A stretch of DNA of 64,000 bases from Desulfovibrio intestinalis (GCF_014202345.1 NZ_JACHGO010000005.1:186001-250000); one strand, 5' to 3'; counted from the stretch's first letter, positions 17,647 to 28,435 are shown. Numbers and translations are program-made. The notes: a model not told the origin generated them from the letters alone.

Positions 17647-18852
17647 ATGAACGCCTCTGATACCGCATTTATTATTATCTGCGCCACAATGGTCATGCTT
17701 ATGACCCCGGCCCTGGCCCTTTTTTATGGTGGTCTAGTTCGCGCACGAAACGTGCTTTCAACCCACATGCACAGCTACGCCTGTTTGGGACTCATTTCAG
17801 TTCTTTGGGCCTTTGTTGGGTACACCTTGGCTTTTGGCGGTGACGTGGGTGGCCTTATTGGCAACTTCGACTTCCTTTTCCTGAAAGGTGTCGGCGGAGA
17901 ATCCGCGCCAATGGCTCCCCAACTTCCCCACACCGTATTTATGGGCTTTCAATGCATGTTTGCGGTGCTCACCGTAGCGCTGATCTCAGGCGCTTACGCT
18001 GAACGAATCCGTTTTTCAGCCATGCTGCTTTTTTCCGGACTTTGGCTGATATGCGTCTACTCGCCCATGGCCCATTGGGTGTGGGGCGGCGGCTGGATGG
18101 GACAAATGGGCGCGCTTGATTTCGCAGGCGGAGCGGTGGTGCATATGTCTTCCGGTGCAGCGGCTTTGGCCTGCGCCCAAGCCCTTGGTCCGCGGATTTC
18201 CACTGGTTCGCAACATTCTCCTCATAGTTTGCCCTTGACCCTGCTTGGCGGCGGCATCCTCTGGTTTGGCTGGTTTGGTTTCAACGCGGGTAGCGCACTG
18301 GCTTCTGGCTCTCTTGCCGGTCAAGCGCTGGTAACAACCCATATGGCTTCTGCCTGCGGCATTCTCGGCTGGCTGCTTATCGAATGGAAGCACACTGGCA
18401 AGCCTACAAGCCTTGGCGCAATTTCTGGTGCGCTGGCAGGCCTGGTGGCCATCACTCCCGGAGCTGGTTTTGTTGAAATTTTGCCTGCCATGCTCATCGG
18501 ATTTATTGGTGGCCTTGTATGCTACGGCGGCGTGTTCATGAAGGGCAAGCTTGGATACGATGATGCGCTTGATGTGGTTGGTATTCACGGTCTTGGCGGC
18601 ACCTGGGGCGCGCTTGCTACTGGCCTTTTCGCCAGCGCGGCCATCAACAATGTGGACGGTCTCTTTTACGGCAACCCAGGGCAAGTGTGGATCCAACTGG
18701 TTTCCATCGTCGGCACATGGGTCTTTGTATATATCGCGACACGCATCATCCTTTATGTAGTAAACGCCATCGTTGGCCTGCGCGTCGCGCCTGAAGAAGA
18801 ATTTACAGGCCTTGATCTTGGTGAACATAACGAACGTGGCTACAACCTGTAA
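17647..18852 (+). CDS. amtB: Ammonium transporter
   Basis: A 401-residue Amt/Rh channel with about eleven membrane helices. Conserved parts include ALALFYGGLVRARNVLS, the selectivity-site aspartate and first pore histidine in LDFAGGAVVHMSSG, the phenylalanine-gate regions GFQCMFAVL and WFGWFGFNAGS, and the second pore histidine in VVGIHGLGGTWG. The mature topology would lack a clear extra signal peptide. I chose the ATG at 17647, with AAGGA seven bases before it, rather than the GTG at 17620. The C-terminal tail EEFTGLDLGEHNERGY is the usual PII contact region. First gene of the sigma54-driven operon with the PII gene. Confidence 0.95.
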   Translation: MNASDTAFIIICATMVMLMTPALALFYGGLVRARNVLSTHMHSYACLGLISVLWAFVGYTLAFGGDVGGLIGNFDFLFLKGVGGESAPMAPQLPHTVFMGFQCMFAVLTVALISGAYAERIRFSAMLLFSGLWLICVYSPMAHWVWGGGWMGQMGALDFAGGAVVHMSSGAAALACAQALGPRISTGSQHSPHSLPLTLLGGGILWFGWFGFNAGSALASGSLAGQALVTTHMASACGILGWLLIEWKHTGKPTSLGAISGALAGLVAITPGAGFVEILPAMLIGFIGGLVCYGGVFMKGKLGYDDALDVVGIHGLGGTWGALATGLFASAAINNVDGLFYGNPGQVWIQLVSIVGTWVFVYIATRIILYVVNAIVGLRVAPEEEFTGLDLGEHNERGYNL

Positions 18853-18881
18853 ACCTTGCCGCAAGGAAAAGGAACAGCAGT

Positions 18882-19220
18882 ATGAAGAAGCTCGAAATTA
18901 TCATCCGGCCCGGCTTGTTTGAAAAGGTCAGGGATATGCTTTCAGAAAAGGGAATTCACGGCCTCAACTATACTGAAATAAAAGGATTTGGCCGCCAGCG
19001 TGGGCACACTGAAGTGTACAGGGGCAATATCATGCAGGTGGACTGCCTTCCAAAGGTAAAAATTGAAATAGTACTGCATAACGACATGATAGAATCTGTA
19101 ATCAATGCAGTAGTGGCTACAGCCCGTACGGGGCAGGTTGGGGATGGAAAGATTTTCATCAGTGATGTGGAGGATGCCATTCGCATCCGCACAGGCGAAC
19201 GTGGCGATGCAGCTCTGTAA
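18882..19220 (+). CDS. glnK: PII nitrogen regulatory protein (GlnK/GlnB-like) lacking Tyr51
   Basis: A 112-residue PII protein, 29 nt after amtB and presumably the plug that closes the channel when nitrogen is plentiful. The PII signatures are clear: KGFGRQRGHTEVYRG, KVKIEIV and the nucleotide-binding TGQVGDGKIFI with RIRTGE. Aligned without gaps to E. coli GlnB, the T-loop reads YRGNIMQVD: tyrosine 46 is kept but position 51, the uridylylated tyrosine of proteobacteria, is methionine. Classical GlnD modification at that site is therefore impossible. AMP/ATP/2-oxoglutarate binding remains possible from the other motifs. The symbol follows the amtB linkage. Confidence 0.93.
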   Translation: MKKLEIIIRPGLFEKVRDMLSEKGIHGLNYTEIKGFGRQRGHTEVYRGNIMQVDCLPKVKIEIVLHNDMIESVINAVVATARTGQVGDGKIFISDVEDAIRIRTGERGDAAL

Positions 19221-19274
19221 GAGCGCTTCCTCCGATGGCAGCAACTCTTGTTTAAAGGATAAAGGAGAAGAAGT

Positions 19275-21467
19275 ATGAGTTCCCCCCGTAAAAAGGCGTT
19301 GTTCAAGGCAATTAATACCTCTCCCGTGATGCCCACCAGCAAAGAAGATACAGGGTGCGGCGTGGAAGAAGGTTTTGGCCGTCATGTATTTGGCCTAGCT
19401 ACCATGCGCAAACGCCTGCCCAAGGATGTGTACCGCAAGCTGGCCAAGACCATTCGTGATGGTGAACGCCTGAACCCCGAAATTGCCGATGTGGTGGCCA
19501 ATGCCATGAAAGATTGGGCCATTGAAAACGGCGCAACCCACTACACCCACTGGTTTCATCCCATGACTGGCCTGACGGCTGAAAAGCATGATGCTTTCTT
19601 GTCGCCCACTGCAGACGGCCAGGTTATCAGTGAGTTTTCGGGCAAAATGCTTATCAGCGGTGAACCCGATGCTTCCTCTTTTCCTTCCGGCGGCATCCGT
19701 TCAACCTTTGAAGCACGCGGCTATACAGCGTGGGATCCTTCTGTTCCCGTGTTTATAATTCCCGCTCCTTACGGGGCAACGCTGCATATCCCCACGTACT
19801 TCTATTCTTACTCCGGCGAGGCGCTGGACCGCAAAATTCCCTTGTTGCGCTCCATTTCAGCCTTGTCCAGGCAGGCCCTGCGCATACTGCGTCTCTTCGG
19901 CAACGACTCAGCCGCCTATGTGCGCGCCATGGTTGGACCGGAGCAAGAGTATTTTCTGGTAGATAAAAACCTTGCGGCGCTGCGTCCTGACCTGCTGCTG
20001 GCAGGCCGCACGCTGCTGGGTGCTCCTTCTCCTAAAGGCCAGGAAATGGAAGATCACTACTTCGGCGCAATTCCAGGCCGTGTAATGAGCTTCATGCAGG
20101 ACGTGGAAAAGGAACTGCTGGCTCTGGGTATTCCCGCCAAAACCAGACATAACGAAGTGGCTCCTGGTCAGTTCGAGCTGGCCCCTGTTTACGAAGAAGC
20201 AAACATTGCCTGCGACCACAACATGCTCGCAATGAACATGATGCGTCATTTGGCAGGCAGGCACGGCTTTGTATGCCTGCTGCACGAAAAACCCTTTGCT
20301 GGTGTGAACGGAAGCGGCAAGCACAACAACTGGTCCATGGGTGACTCCGATGGCCAGAACCTGCTCAATCCTGGCACCACACCGCAGGACAACGCTCAAT
20401 TCCTGGTCTTTTTGGCCGCGGTTCTGCGTGCGGTACACAAGCACAGTACGGCGCTGCGCCTTGGCACTGTGGGCGCTGGCAATGACCATCGTCTTGGCGC
20501 CAACGAAGCGCCCCCGGCCATTTTGTCTGTCTATCTTGGCGAACAGCTTACCGACGTGCTGGAAGGCATCAACAATGGCCGTGGTTCCAAAAACAAAAAA
20601 AGTGGCTTCATGGAAGTAGGGGTCTCGACCCTGCCGCCTCTGCCTGTTGACCTTGCTGACCGCAACCGGACGAGTCCCTTTGCTTTCACGGGCAACAAGT
20701 TTGAATTCCGTGCGGTGGGTTCTTCGCAGTCGGTGGCTCCGGTGAACATAGTGCTCAATGCCGCTGTGGCCTGCGCCCTGGACGACATTGCCACTGAACT
20801 TGAGGCGTCCATTTCTGCAGGTACGGATTTGAATTCCGCCTTGCAGGAACTGCTTCCCCGTCTGTTCAAGGAGCACATGCCCGTGGTCTTCAACGGCAAC
20901 GGCTATGCGGAATCCTGGGCTGAAGAAGCCGCTCGTCGCGGCTTGCCTAACCATAACAACACAGTAACCGCGCTGGAGCACTACAGTGACCCAGAAGTCA
21001 TGAACGTCTTCCTGCGCCACGGCATCCTTACCGAACGCGAAATCATTTCGCGCCAGGAAATATTGCTGGAAAGTTACTGCAAAACCATATGCATTGAAGG
21101 CAATCTTATGCTCGACATGCTGCGTACGTCCGTACTGCCCCAGTGCATTGAAGCACAGGCTCGCGCCGCCGATGCGGTCATTAAAACCAGAGCCGTGCTG
21201 GGTGAAAAGGGTGCAGATGCGGAAGAAGTGTACTTCAATACTCTGCGCGGTCATGTTGTAGCTTTGCAAAAGGGCGTAGCCGAGTTGGACAAGGCTATTG
21301 CCAAAGCCCACAGCACCGCAGGTGCTCTTGAAGAGGCCAAAGTGGCACGCGATTGCATTCTTTCAGCCATGAACCAATGCCGTGAACACGCCGATGCCCT
21401 TGAAAGCATTGTGGACGACACCCTGTGGGTGCTGCCCAAGTACGCAGAGCTGTTGTGGGTGCATTAG
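19275..21467 (+). CDS. glnN: Type III glutamine synthetase
   Basis: A 730-residue glutamine synthetase of the GSIII class, which forms glutamine from glutamate, ammonia and ATP. The length (about 725-730) and N-terminal block GFGRHVFGLATMRKRLPKDV are typical of GSIII; catalytic-core motifs are MVGPEQEYFLVD, VNGSGKHNNWSMG and ANEAPPAILS. GSI adenylylation control is not expected in this class. AAAGGAGAAG precedes the ATG at 19275. It lies 54 nt after the PII gene, so amtB, PII and GSIII probably form one nitrogen-controlled operon. The structured RNA candidate at 21549 follows it. Confidence 0.95.
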   Translation: MSSPRKKALFKAINTSPVMPTSKEDTGCGVEEGFGRHVFGLATMRKRLPKDVYRKLAKTIRDGERLNPEIADVVANAMKDWAIENGATHYTHWFHPMTGLTAEKHDAFLSPTADGQVISEFSGKMLISGEPDASSFPSGGIRSTFEARGYTAWDPSVPVFIIPAPYGATLHIPTYFYSYSGEALDRKIPLLRSISALSRQALRILRLFGNDSAAYVRAMVGPEQEYFLVDKNLAALRPDLLLAGRTLLGAPSPKGQEMEDHYFGAIPGRVMSFMQDVEKELLALGIPAKTRHNEVAPGQFELAPVYEEANIACDHNMLAMNMMRHLAGRHGFVCLLHEKPFAGVNGSGKHNNWSMGDSDGQNLLNPGTTPQDNAQFLVFLAAVLRAVHKHSTALRLGTVGAGNDHRLGANEAPPAILSVYLGEQLTDVLEGINNGRGSKNKKSGFMEVGVSTLPPLPVDLADRNRTSPFAFTGNKFEFRAVGSSQSVAPVNIVLNAAVACALDDIATELEASISAGTDLNSALQELLPRLFKEHMPVVFNGNGYAESWAEEAARRGLPNHNNTVTALEHYSDPEVMNVFLRHGILTEREIISRQEILLESYCKTICIEGNLMLDMLRTSVLPQCIEAQARAADAVIKTRAVLGEKGADAEEVYFNTLRGHVVALQKGVAELDKAIAKAHSTAGALEEAKVARDCILSAMNQCREHADALESIVDDTLWVLPKYAELLWVH

Positions 21468-21548
21468 GCTTTATGTTGATAGTTATTGAATAATGTACGG
21501 TTACAACCTCGTGGAGGTCAGTCATACGTAACGTACTCTAAAAAAGTT

Positions 21549-21704
21549 GATAGCAGGAGTCTCATCCCGGGGGGGAAGGTGGTCTCCCAGCTATCAGCCC
21601 CTGCGGTAAAACCGCAGGGAGCCACGGGCCTCGCCGTTCGCCGCAACGGACGGCGAAGGCCGGTGGCCACAAGGCGGAGAGTCTGGCGGCTCTTCGCCTT
21701 TTTT
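21549..21704 (+). ncRNA. Structured RNA element, copy A (undescribed family)
   Basis: No protein fits this 156-nt stretch, but it folds into four consecutive hairpins. H1: GATAGC (21549-21554) with GCTATC, enclosing GGAG/CTCC and a loop rich in G (GGGGGGGAAGGTGG). H2: CCCTGCGGT-AAA-ACCGCAGGG. H3: GCCAC and GGCCT pair with AGGCC and GTGGC, with an apical stem CCGTT-CGCCGC-AACGG. H4: AGGCGGAGAG with CTCTTCGCCT followed by T6, a Rho-independent terminator. The same architecture occurs at 46526-46746 on the other strand with an identical 19-nt block. It lies 82 nt after glnN on the same strand, so it could be an independent small RNA or the end of the glnN transcript. I do not recognise it as a known RNA family. 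Confidence 0.6.
21675..21704 (+). terminator. Terminator hairpin ending RNA element A
   Basis: AGGCG-G-AGAG pairs with CTCT-T-CGCCT through a G-T wobble, followed by six T. It can also end the glnN operon transcript. Confidence 0.8.
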
Positions 21705-21827
21705 GATTTTGCGCGCCAGTCTTCATGTTTACTTTTATCTTGAATCAGAATAGGTTGTTTATTCATTATATAATCAATGATGTTTAATAGGGGCGTTGTA
21801 CGCCTTTGATGAATAAAGGAGAACTAT

Positions 21828-22691
21828 ATGGCTGCGACATTGCGCTTTACGAAGATGCAGGGCATCGGCAATGACTATGTCTATGTCAATGGCTTTGAAG
21901 AGCGCGTTGACAGCCCCAGTGAACTCGCCAAAAAAATAAGTGACCGCCATTTTGGTGTCGGCTCTGACGGACTTGTGCTCATTTTGCCTTCAGCTTCAGC
22001 CGATGTGCGTATGCGCATGTTCAATGCAGACGGCTCTGAAGCTGAAATGTGCGGCAACGCGGTACGGTGCGTGGGCAAATATGTGTACGACCACGGCATC
22101 CAGGTTAAGGATGTAATCACTGTTGAAACGGGAGCAGGCGTAAAAGTTGTGCGCCTGTTATTTGAAGCGGGCGAAGTTTGTGGCGCTACAGTCGATATGG
22201 GAGAACCCGAGCTGACCCCCGCAAGAATTCCCGTGCTTACAGAAGCCTCAACAGACGGTGGGCAGCAGCGCTTTGTGGCCCATCCCGTAGATGTGGATGG
22301 CCAGCTGTACGAAATTACTGCCGTTTCTATGGGAAATCCGCACGCTGTCATTTTCATGAAGGGTATTGACGAACTGGATCTGCCTCGCATCGGCCCGAAT
22401 TTCGAACACCACCCCTTGTTCCCCAAACGCACCAATACGGAATTTGTTGAGGTCATCTCTTCCAACAAAGTACGGATGCGCGTATGGGAGCGCGGTGCAG
22501 GAGAAACTCTTGCCTGCGGAACTGGCGCATGCGCCGTCGCAGTTGCCTGCGTTCTCAATGGCTACACTGGTCGCGATGTGGATGTTGAACTTAAGGGCGG
22601 CACCCTGCAAATTCATTGGGACGAAAGCAGTAACCATGTGTACATGACCGGCGGCGCTGTAACCGTGTTTGCCGGCGAATATCATATCTGA
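21828..22691 (+). CDS. dapF: Diaminopimelate epimerase
   Basis: A 287-residue cofactor-independent epimerase converting LL- to meso-diaminopimelate for lysine and peptidoglycan. The two catalytic cysteines sit in [14 protein letters not shown] and [15 protein letters not shown]. The N-terminal block [15 protein letters not shown] is typical. AAGGAGAAC precedes the ATG at 21828, and a perfect TATAAT box at 21769-21774 (without a good -35) lies 54 nt upstream. The dapL gene follows after 16 nt, so consecutive enzymes of the DapL route are encoded together. Confidence 0.95.
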   Translation: MAATLRFTKMQGIGNDYVYVNGFEERVDSPSELAKKISDRHFGVGSDGLVLILPSASADVRMRMFNADGSEAEMCGNAVRCVGKYVYDHGIQVKDVITVETGAGVKVVRLLFEAGEVCGATVDMGEPELTPARIPVLTEASTDGGQQRFVAHPVDVDGQLYEITAVSMGNPHAVIFMKGIDELDLPRIGPNFEHHPLFPKRTNTEFVEVISSNKVRMRVWERGAGETLACGTGACAVAVACVLNGYTGRDVDVELKGGTLQIHWDESSNHVYMTGGAVTVFAGEYHI

Positions 22692-22707
22692 ATCGCAGAG
22701 GACTGAC

Positions 22708-23934
22708 ATGACTACCGTAAACACCAATTTTCTCAAGCTGCAAAGTAATTACCTTTTTGCCGATATTGCCCGCAAGGTGTCCACCTTCAAGGAAGCCAAC
22801 CCGGACAAGCGCGTCATCAGCCTGGGCATCGGCGACGTTACGCGCCCCCTTGTGCCTGCCGTTGTCAACGCTTTGCATAAGGCAGTGGACGAAATGGGCG
22901 ATGCCGCTCACTTCCACGGCTACGGTCCAGAGCAGGGCTATGCCTTTTTGCGCGATATCATTGTGCAATATGACTACAAAGCGCGCGGCGTGAACCTCAG
23001 TGCAGACGAAGTGTTTGTCAGTGATGGAGCCAAGCCCGACGTTGGCAATTTTCAGGAGCTTTTTGCTCAGGACAGCATTGTTGCGGTAACCGATCCGGTG
23101 TACCCTGTATATGTTGATTCCAATGTTATGGCCGGACGTTCCGGTGAAATGACAGGCAAGCAGTGGAGCAGCATTGTTTACCTGCCCTGCGTGAAGGAAA
23201 ATGATTTCGTGCCTGATTTTCCCAAAACCCGGCCCGATATGATCTACCTTTGCTATCCCAACAACCCCACAGGAACGGTACTTTCGCGAGCCGCGCTGCA
23301 GGGTTGGGTCGATTATGCCAGGCGTGAAGGCTGCGTCATTCTATACGACTCTGCTTATGAGGCTTTTATTACCGATGCCGACATCCCCCACACCATCTAT
23401 GAACTTGATGGCGCGGAAGAAGTGGCTGTAGAATTTCGCAGCTTCTCAAAAACCGCCGGATTCACTGGCTTGCGTTGCGCCTATACTGTCGTGCCCAAGG
23501 CATTGCAAATCAGCGATGGCAAGGGCGGCAAGATAGGCCTGAACGGGCTGTGGAATCGCCGTCAGTGCACCAAGTACAATGGCTGCCCCTACATCGTACA
23601 GCGCGCGGCTGAAGCCGTGTACAGCGAACAGGGCCGGAAGGAAATTATGGGGGTTATTGCTGGCTACCAGCGTAATGCTACCATGTTGCGCTCTGCTGTA
23701 AGCGAGATGGGACTTTCTGTGTACGGTGGCGTAAATGCTCCCTATATCTGGGTGCGCGTGCCAAGCGATACAGACTCTTGGGGATTCTTTGACAAACTGT
23801 TGCAACAGGCCGCCCTTGTTTGCACCCCTGGCGCGGGCTTTGGCGCTTCCGGCGAAGGCTATGTGCGCCTGACGGCCTTTGGGTCGCCCGAAGATACTGA
23901 AGAAGCCATCAAGCGCCTGCGCAGTTTGTGCTGA
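22708..23934 (+). CDS. dapL: LL-diaminopimelate aminotransferase
   Basis: A 408-residue class I PLP aminotransferase that makes LL-diaminopimelate directly from tetrahydrodipicolinate, bypassing acyl intermediates. Motifs: [11 protein letters not shown] near the N-terminus, [26 protein letters not shown], and the PLP lysine in [17 protein letters not shown]. The N-terminal FADIARKV segment is typical of DapL. I chose the ATG at 22708 after GCAGAGGAC; the upstream frame overlaps dapF. It pairs with dapF and is closed by a very strong hairpin at 23962. Confidence 0.94.
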   Translation: MTTVNTNFLKLQSNYLFADIARKVSTFKEANPDKRVISLGIGDVTRPLVPAVVNALHKAVDEMGDAAHFHGYGPEQGYAFLRDIIVQYDYKARGVNLSADEVFVSDGAKPDVGNFQELFAQDSIVAVTDPVYPVYVDSNVMAGRSGEMTGKQWSSIVYLPCVKENDFVPDFPKTRPDMIYLCYPNNPTGTVLSRAALQGWVDYARREGCVILYDSAYEAFITDADIPHTIYELDGAEEVAVEFRSFSKTAGFTGLRCAYTVVPKALQISDGKGGKIGLNGLWNRRQCTKYNGCPYIVQRAAEAVYSEQGRKEIMGVIAGYQRNATMLRSAVSEMGLSVYGGVNAPYIWVRVPSDTDSWGFFDKLLQQAALVCTPGAGFGASGEGYVRLTAFGSPEDTEEAIKRLRSLC

Positions 23935-23961
23935 CACTTGTTTTGCTGAGATAACTCTCTG

Positions 23962-24014
23962 CAAGCCAAATAAAAAACCACCCGCTTTAAGCGGGTGGTT
24001 TTTTATTTGGCTTG
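23962..24014. terminator. 26-bp perfect hairpin, bidirectional terminator
   Basis: CAAGCCAAAT through CGCTT (23962-23987) and its exact complement (23989-24014) flank a single central base. The stem contains A6 and T6 tracts placed so that either strand ends in a GC core followed by T6. It closes dapL and could also stop transcripts coming from the right. The rest of the gap to 24215 is A+T-rich and shows nothing else. Confidence 0.92.
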
Positions 24015-24214
24015 TGTCGTGAAAGCATACAACACAACTGCCGTTATTTGCGCCAAACTGTATCCATCAATAAAGATATGAGCCGCCCACTGCACTCAAT
24101 TTTCAAATATTTTAGCATGTTAATTTAAAAAAACTATATGCTCTACGCTACACAAGCAGCGCCGTGCACCGTAATACCGTCTAGATTCGACTGAAAGCTG
24201 TATTTGCAGGCAGA

Positions 24215-25192
24215 TCATCTTTTAAATATGGACCATTTCAAAGTTAATCTACTCGAACAGGAATATTTTTTTCTTATACACTTTAGGGGATTATATTTCA
24301 AAAAGTGCTTTGGCACGCATGGATATACGATGCCGGTAAGAACAAAAAACAGGCCAATCCAGTGTGCCTGAGTGATTTCTTCACCAAGAATCAACCTGGA
24401 AAAGAACACGCTGCTCAGGGGTACAAACCCAGTGAACAAGCCTGCTATTCCAGCGGGCACGCTGGCAACGCCTTTGAACCAAAATACATACGAAAGAAAG
24501 GAAACAAAAAAACCGTAGTAAGCCAGACACAGTAATGACGGGGTTGTTATCTGTGCAAAATCATAATGGCATGCATCATACAACGCCAATGGTAACAAGC
24601 AGAGAAATGCATAAAGAGAAACGATGGCCGCCCGAAGCAGGGCAGACATGGGCTGGCAGCGTGACTTGCTCATAACGGAAAATAAAGCTTCGCAAAAAAC
24701 TGCAATCATTACCAGACTGTTACCCATAAAGGCGTTGGCGGCCTCTGTTGAATCATCAAGAAATGGAAGAATATTCATGACTGATATGCCAATCGAAACG
24801 CATAATGCGCCAACAATGCGTGGCACAGACAACTTTTCACAGAGAACAAAAACAGCCAAAATAACTATAAGAACAGGAGCTGTGCTGCCAACAAGCCCTG
24901 CCGCAGTTGCCGATGTATACTTCAATCCCCAGAACATGAATATCCGGTAAAGCACAACACCAAAAACTGCTTGCGCCAAAAGAATCATGTGTGTCCTGCT
25001 GTCAGATGGCCACATGCTTTTGCCTTGGCGCAACGCAGGAAAAAACAAAAATGGAAGACTGAAAAGAATTCCCAACTCTGCAGCAAGAAAAATGGGCACA
25101 TCTGAAATAATAAGCTTGCCAGCCACAACAGCACTTCCAGCAATGGACATGGCCATGACGAGAAAGGAATACGCCTTTAATTGTTTATTCAT
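24215..25192 (-). CDS. EamA/DMT-family transporter
   Basis: A 325-residue membrane protein with ten hydrophobic segments in two EamA repeats, each ending in the usual GxxLxxxGI-type block (GALCVSIGISVMNIL, and IGLFFVLTGIVYPC). Such proteins mostly export amino acids or other metabolites. The C-terminal tail is unusually basic and rich in serine and cysteine. I chose the ATG at 25192, preceded by AAGGAC; the frame is open to 25306. It is transcribed divergently from a MocR-type regulator at 25369, which probably controls it. Confidence 0.86.
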   Translation of the reverse strand: MNKQLKAYSFLVMAMSIAGSAVVAGKLIISDVPIFLAAELGILFSLPFLFFPALRQGKSMWPSDSRTHMILLAQAVFGVVLYRIFMFWGLKYTSATAAGLVGSTAPVLIVILAVFVLCEKLSVPRIVGALCVSIGISVMNILPFLDDSTEAANAFMGNSLVMIAVFCEALFSVMSKSRCQPMSALLRAAIVSLYAFLCLLPLALYDACHYDFAQITTPSLLCLAYYGFFVSFLSYVFWFKGVASVPAGIAGLFTGFVPLSSVFFSRLILGEEITQAHWIGLFFVLTGIVYPCVPKHFLKYNPLKCIRKKYSCSSRLTLKWSIFKR

Positions 25193-25368
25193 TTTACCAA
25201 GTCCTTTTTCATCGTGGTTGTGCCACTTATTTTCCTGAATTTTGCAGTGCTGCTGACATGCGGAGAAATTCTTGTCCTTACTTGAGCCCTTATGTATAAA
25301 GATCAAATGGTATTAAAAAGATCCATTTTACATAAAATATTACCAGACCACTTTACCGTGAGGCAGAT

Positions 25369-26805
25369 ATGTGGTTTACCCCGGACAAAAAAAATGAGCT
25401 GCCGATTTTCCGGCAGCTCTATGAAAAAATAAAGTTTCTCATTCATTCTGGCATATTAAAGGAAAATGAAAAACTGCCTTCAAGCCGCTTTCTCAGTAAA
25501 GATCTGGGTATTGCGCGTAGTACCGTTTTGGAGGCCTACGATCAGCTGATTGCCGAGGGCTACCTGGAAACCCGCCAGGGTTCAGGAACCAGAGTTGTGC
25601 CAGGTCTGGTTGCGCTGCCACCGCCTGCTTTTGATGACAGCAAGGCACTCAGCGCATTTGGAGGCTGCCGTATAGATGAGGTACAGAGCGAGAATATTAT
25701 AAATTTTCGCTCAGGCATTCCTGACCTTGAGGCTTTTTCGCAAAAAGAGTGGGGGAAGATTTACGCACGCGTATGTGGAGCACTGCCCTCATCTTCTTTT
25801 CGCTATTGTGGGCCAGAAGGAGTGTGGGCACTGCGAGAGGCTATTTCCGCGTATCTTTTCAGAATGCGCGGACTTAAAGTATCACCTCACCGCGTGATGA
25901 TAACATCTGGCTCAACGCAAGGCTTGGCAATGATTTCCCGGCTTTTGCGTAAAACGGGTGAATACATATTTGCGGAGGATCCGGCACATATAGGAATGGT
26001 GGAGGTTGTCAGTCGCGCAGGGTTGCATGTGCAAGGTGTTCCAGTGGACGAGAAGGGAATGGACGTATCAGCCCTGCAACGTTCGCATGCGCAGCAATCC
26101 AGCTCAAACCTGGCCTTTGTTTATACCACGCCTTCGCACCAATACCCTTTAGGGGCAATCTTGCCCGTTCAGCGTCGCCAAAGTCTTGTGCGCTTTGCCC
26201 GTGAAAAGCAGTGCTATATTATAGAAGATGACTACGACAGCGAATTCCGCCACGAGGGAGCCCCCACAAGCGCGCTCTATGAACTTGCTCCAGAAGTGGT
26301 GATCTACCTGGGTTCCTTTAGCAAAATCCTTGCGCCTGCCTTACGTCTTGGCTTCGCTATTATCCCCGAACACATGATTTGCGACTGGAAAGCAGAAAAG
26401 ATGTACACTGATGTGCATACCGAAGCCCTTACACAACACACGCTTGCAGAGTTTCTTAACAGTGGAGGCCTTGAACGGCATACTTGGAAGATGAAAAAAC
26501 TATATGCACGTAAAAGAAATCATGCATTAGCTTGCTTAAAAAAGGTTTTTGGCGGTGCTGTATCTGTCAGTGGGCAGGCGAATGGCCTTCACTTTGTTGC
26601 AGCTTTTCCTGGTCTCGTTTTTACTGATGACCTAGTAAATAATCTCTACGAGCACGGGGTAAAGGTAATTCCTGTTGATAAATACTCTCTGAGTCGCAGC
26701 AGCAAGCATGCCCATAAAATTATCTTGGGATATTCACATCTGCCCCATGAAGAAATATCAAAAGGCCTTGAAACTATTAAAAAGATAACCGGGTATGCAT
26801 GCTGA
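25369..26805 (+). CDS. MocR/PdxR-type regulator (GntR helix-turn-helix fused to aminotransferase fold)
   Basis: A 478-residue fusion. The N-terminal winged helix (about residues 10-80) has LPSSRFLSKDLGIARSTV and GYLETRQGSGTRV. The class I aminotransferase-like domain (about 110-470) has TSGSTQGLAMISRLL, IEDDYDSEFRH and the PLP lysine in YLGSFSKILAPALRLG. MocR proteins sense PLP or amino compounds and commonly control a divergent gene, here the EamA transporter. The 176-nt shared upstream region contains TGGTA at 25306 and TACCA near 25342 as possible half-sites. The bidirectional terminator at 26876 separates it from gdhA. Confidence 0.92.
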   Translation: MWFTPDKKNELPIFRQLYEKIKFLIHSGILKENEKLPSSRFLSKDLGIARSTVLEAYDQLIAEGYLETRQGSGTRVVPGLVALPPPAFDDSKALSAFGGCRIDEVQSENIINFRSGIPDLEAFSQKEWGKIYARVCGALPSSSFRYCGPEGVWALREAISAYLFRMRGLKVSPHRVMITSGSTQGLAMISRLLRKTGEYIFAEDPAHIGMVEVVSRAGLHVQGVPVDEKGMDVSALQRSHAQQSSSNLAFVYTTPSHQYPLGAILPVQRRQSLVRFAREKQCYIIEDDYDSEFRHEGAPTSALYELAPEVVIYLGSFSKILAPALRLGFAIIPEHMICDWKAEKMYTDVHTEALTQHTLAEFLNSGGLERHTWKMKKLYARKRNHALACLKKVFGGAVSVSGQANGLHFVAAFPGLVFTDDLVNNLYEHGVKVIPVDKYSLSRSSKHAHKIILGYSHLPHEEISKGLETIKKITGYAC

Positions 26806-26875
26806 TTATGCAGCATTGCCGAACAAGGCGGCAATCAGAATCAAATTTGAATATGTTCGTCGACTCTACACGCCG

Positions 26876-26911
26876 AAAAGGCCGGAAACTCCGCGGAGCT
26901 TCCGGCCTTTT
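26876..26911. terminator. Bidirectional terminator between mocR and gdhA
   Basis: AAAAGGCCGGAA (26876-26887) pairs with TTCCGGCCTTTT (26900-26911) around an inner palindrome CTCCGCGGAG. It has A and T runs on both sides and serves the two convergent genes. Confidence 0.9.
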
Positions 26912-26934
26912 CTGTTATATCGACCGTATAAAAA

Positions 26935-28320
<1,386 letters not shown>

Positions 28321-28356
28321 CTATAAAAACCATTCTGATTTTTGTGCGGGGGAATT

Positions 28357-28385
28357 ATTTAATCCAACATCATTGCGTCTGACAA
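28357..28385 (-). promoter_or_regulatory. Candidate sigma70 promoter for gdhA
   Basis: Read on the minus strand: TTGTCA (28385-28380), 17-nt spacer, TTAAAT (28362-28357). About 70 nt before the gdhA ATG. Confidence 0.45.
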
Positions 28386-28435
28386 GAGTTTTCAGCCGCC
28401 TTAAATGGCCAGAAACAAAAAATGTCTGGGTGCTG

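Noticed and set aside
19908-21311. 467-codon open frame opposite glnN
   Set aside because: Shadow frame of glutamine synthetase; composition is typical of antisense reading.
21486-21766. Open frames of 82-85 codons on both strands over the region after glnN
   Set aside because: They arise from the G+C-rich hairpins of RNA element A; no ribosome-binding site or homology.
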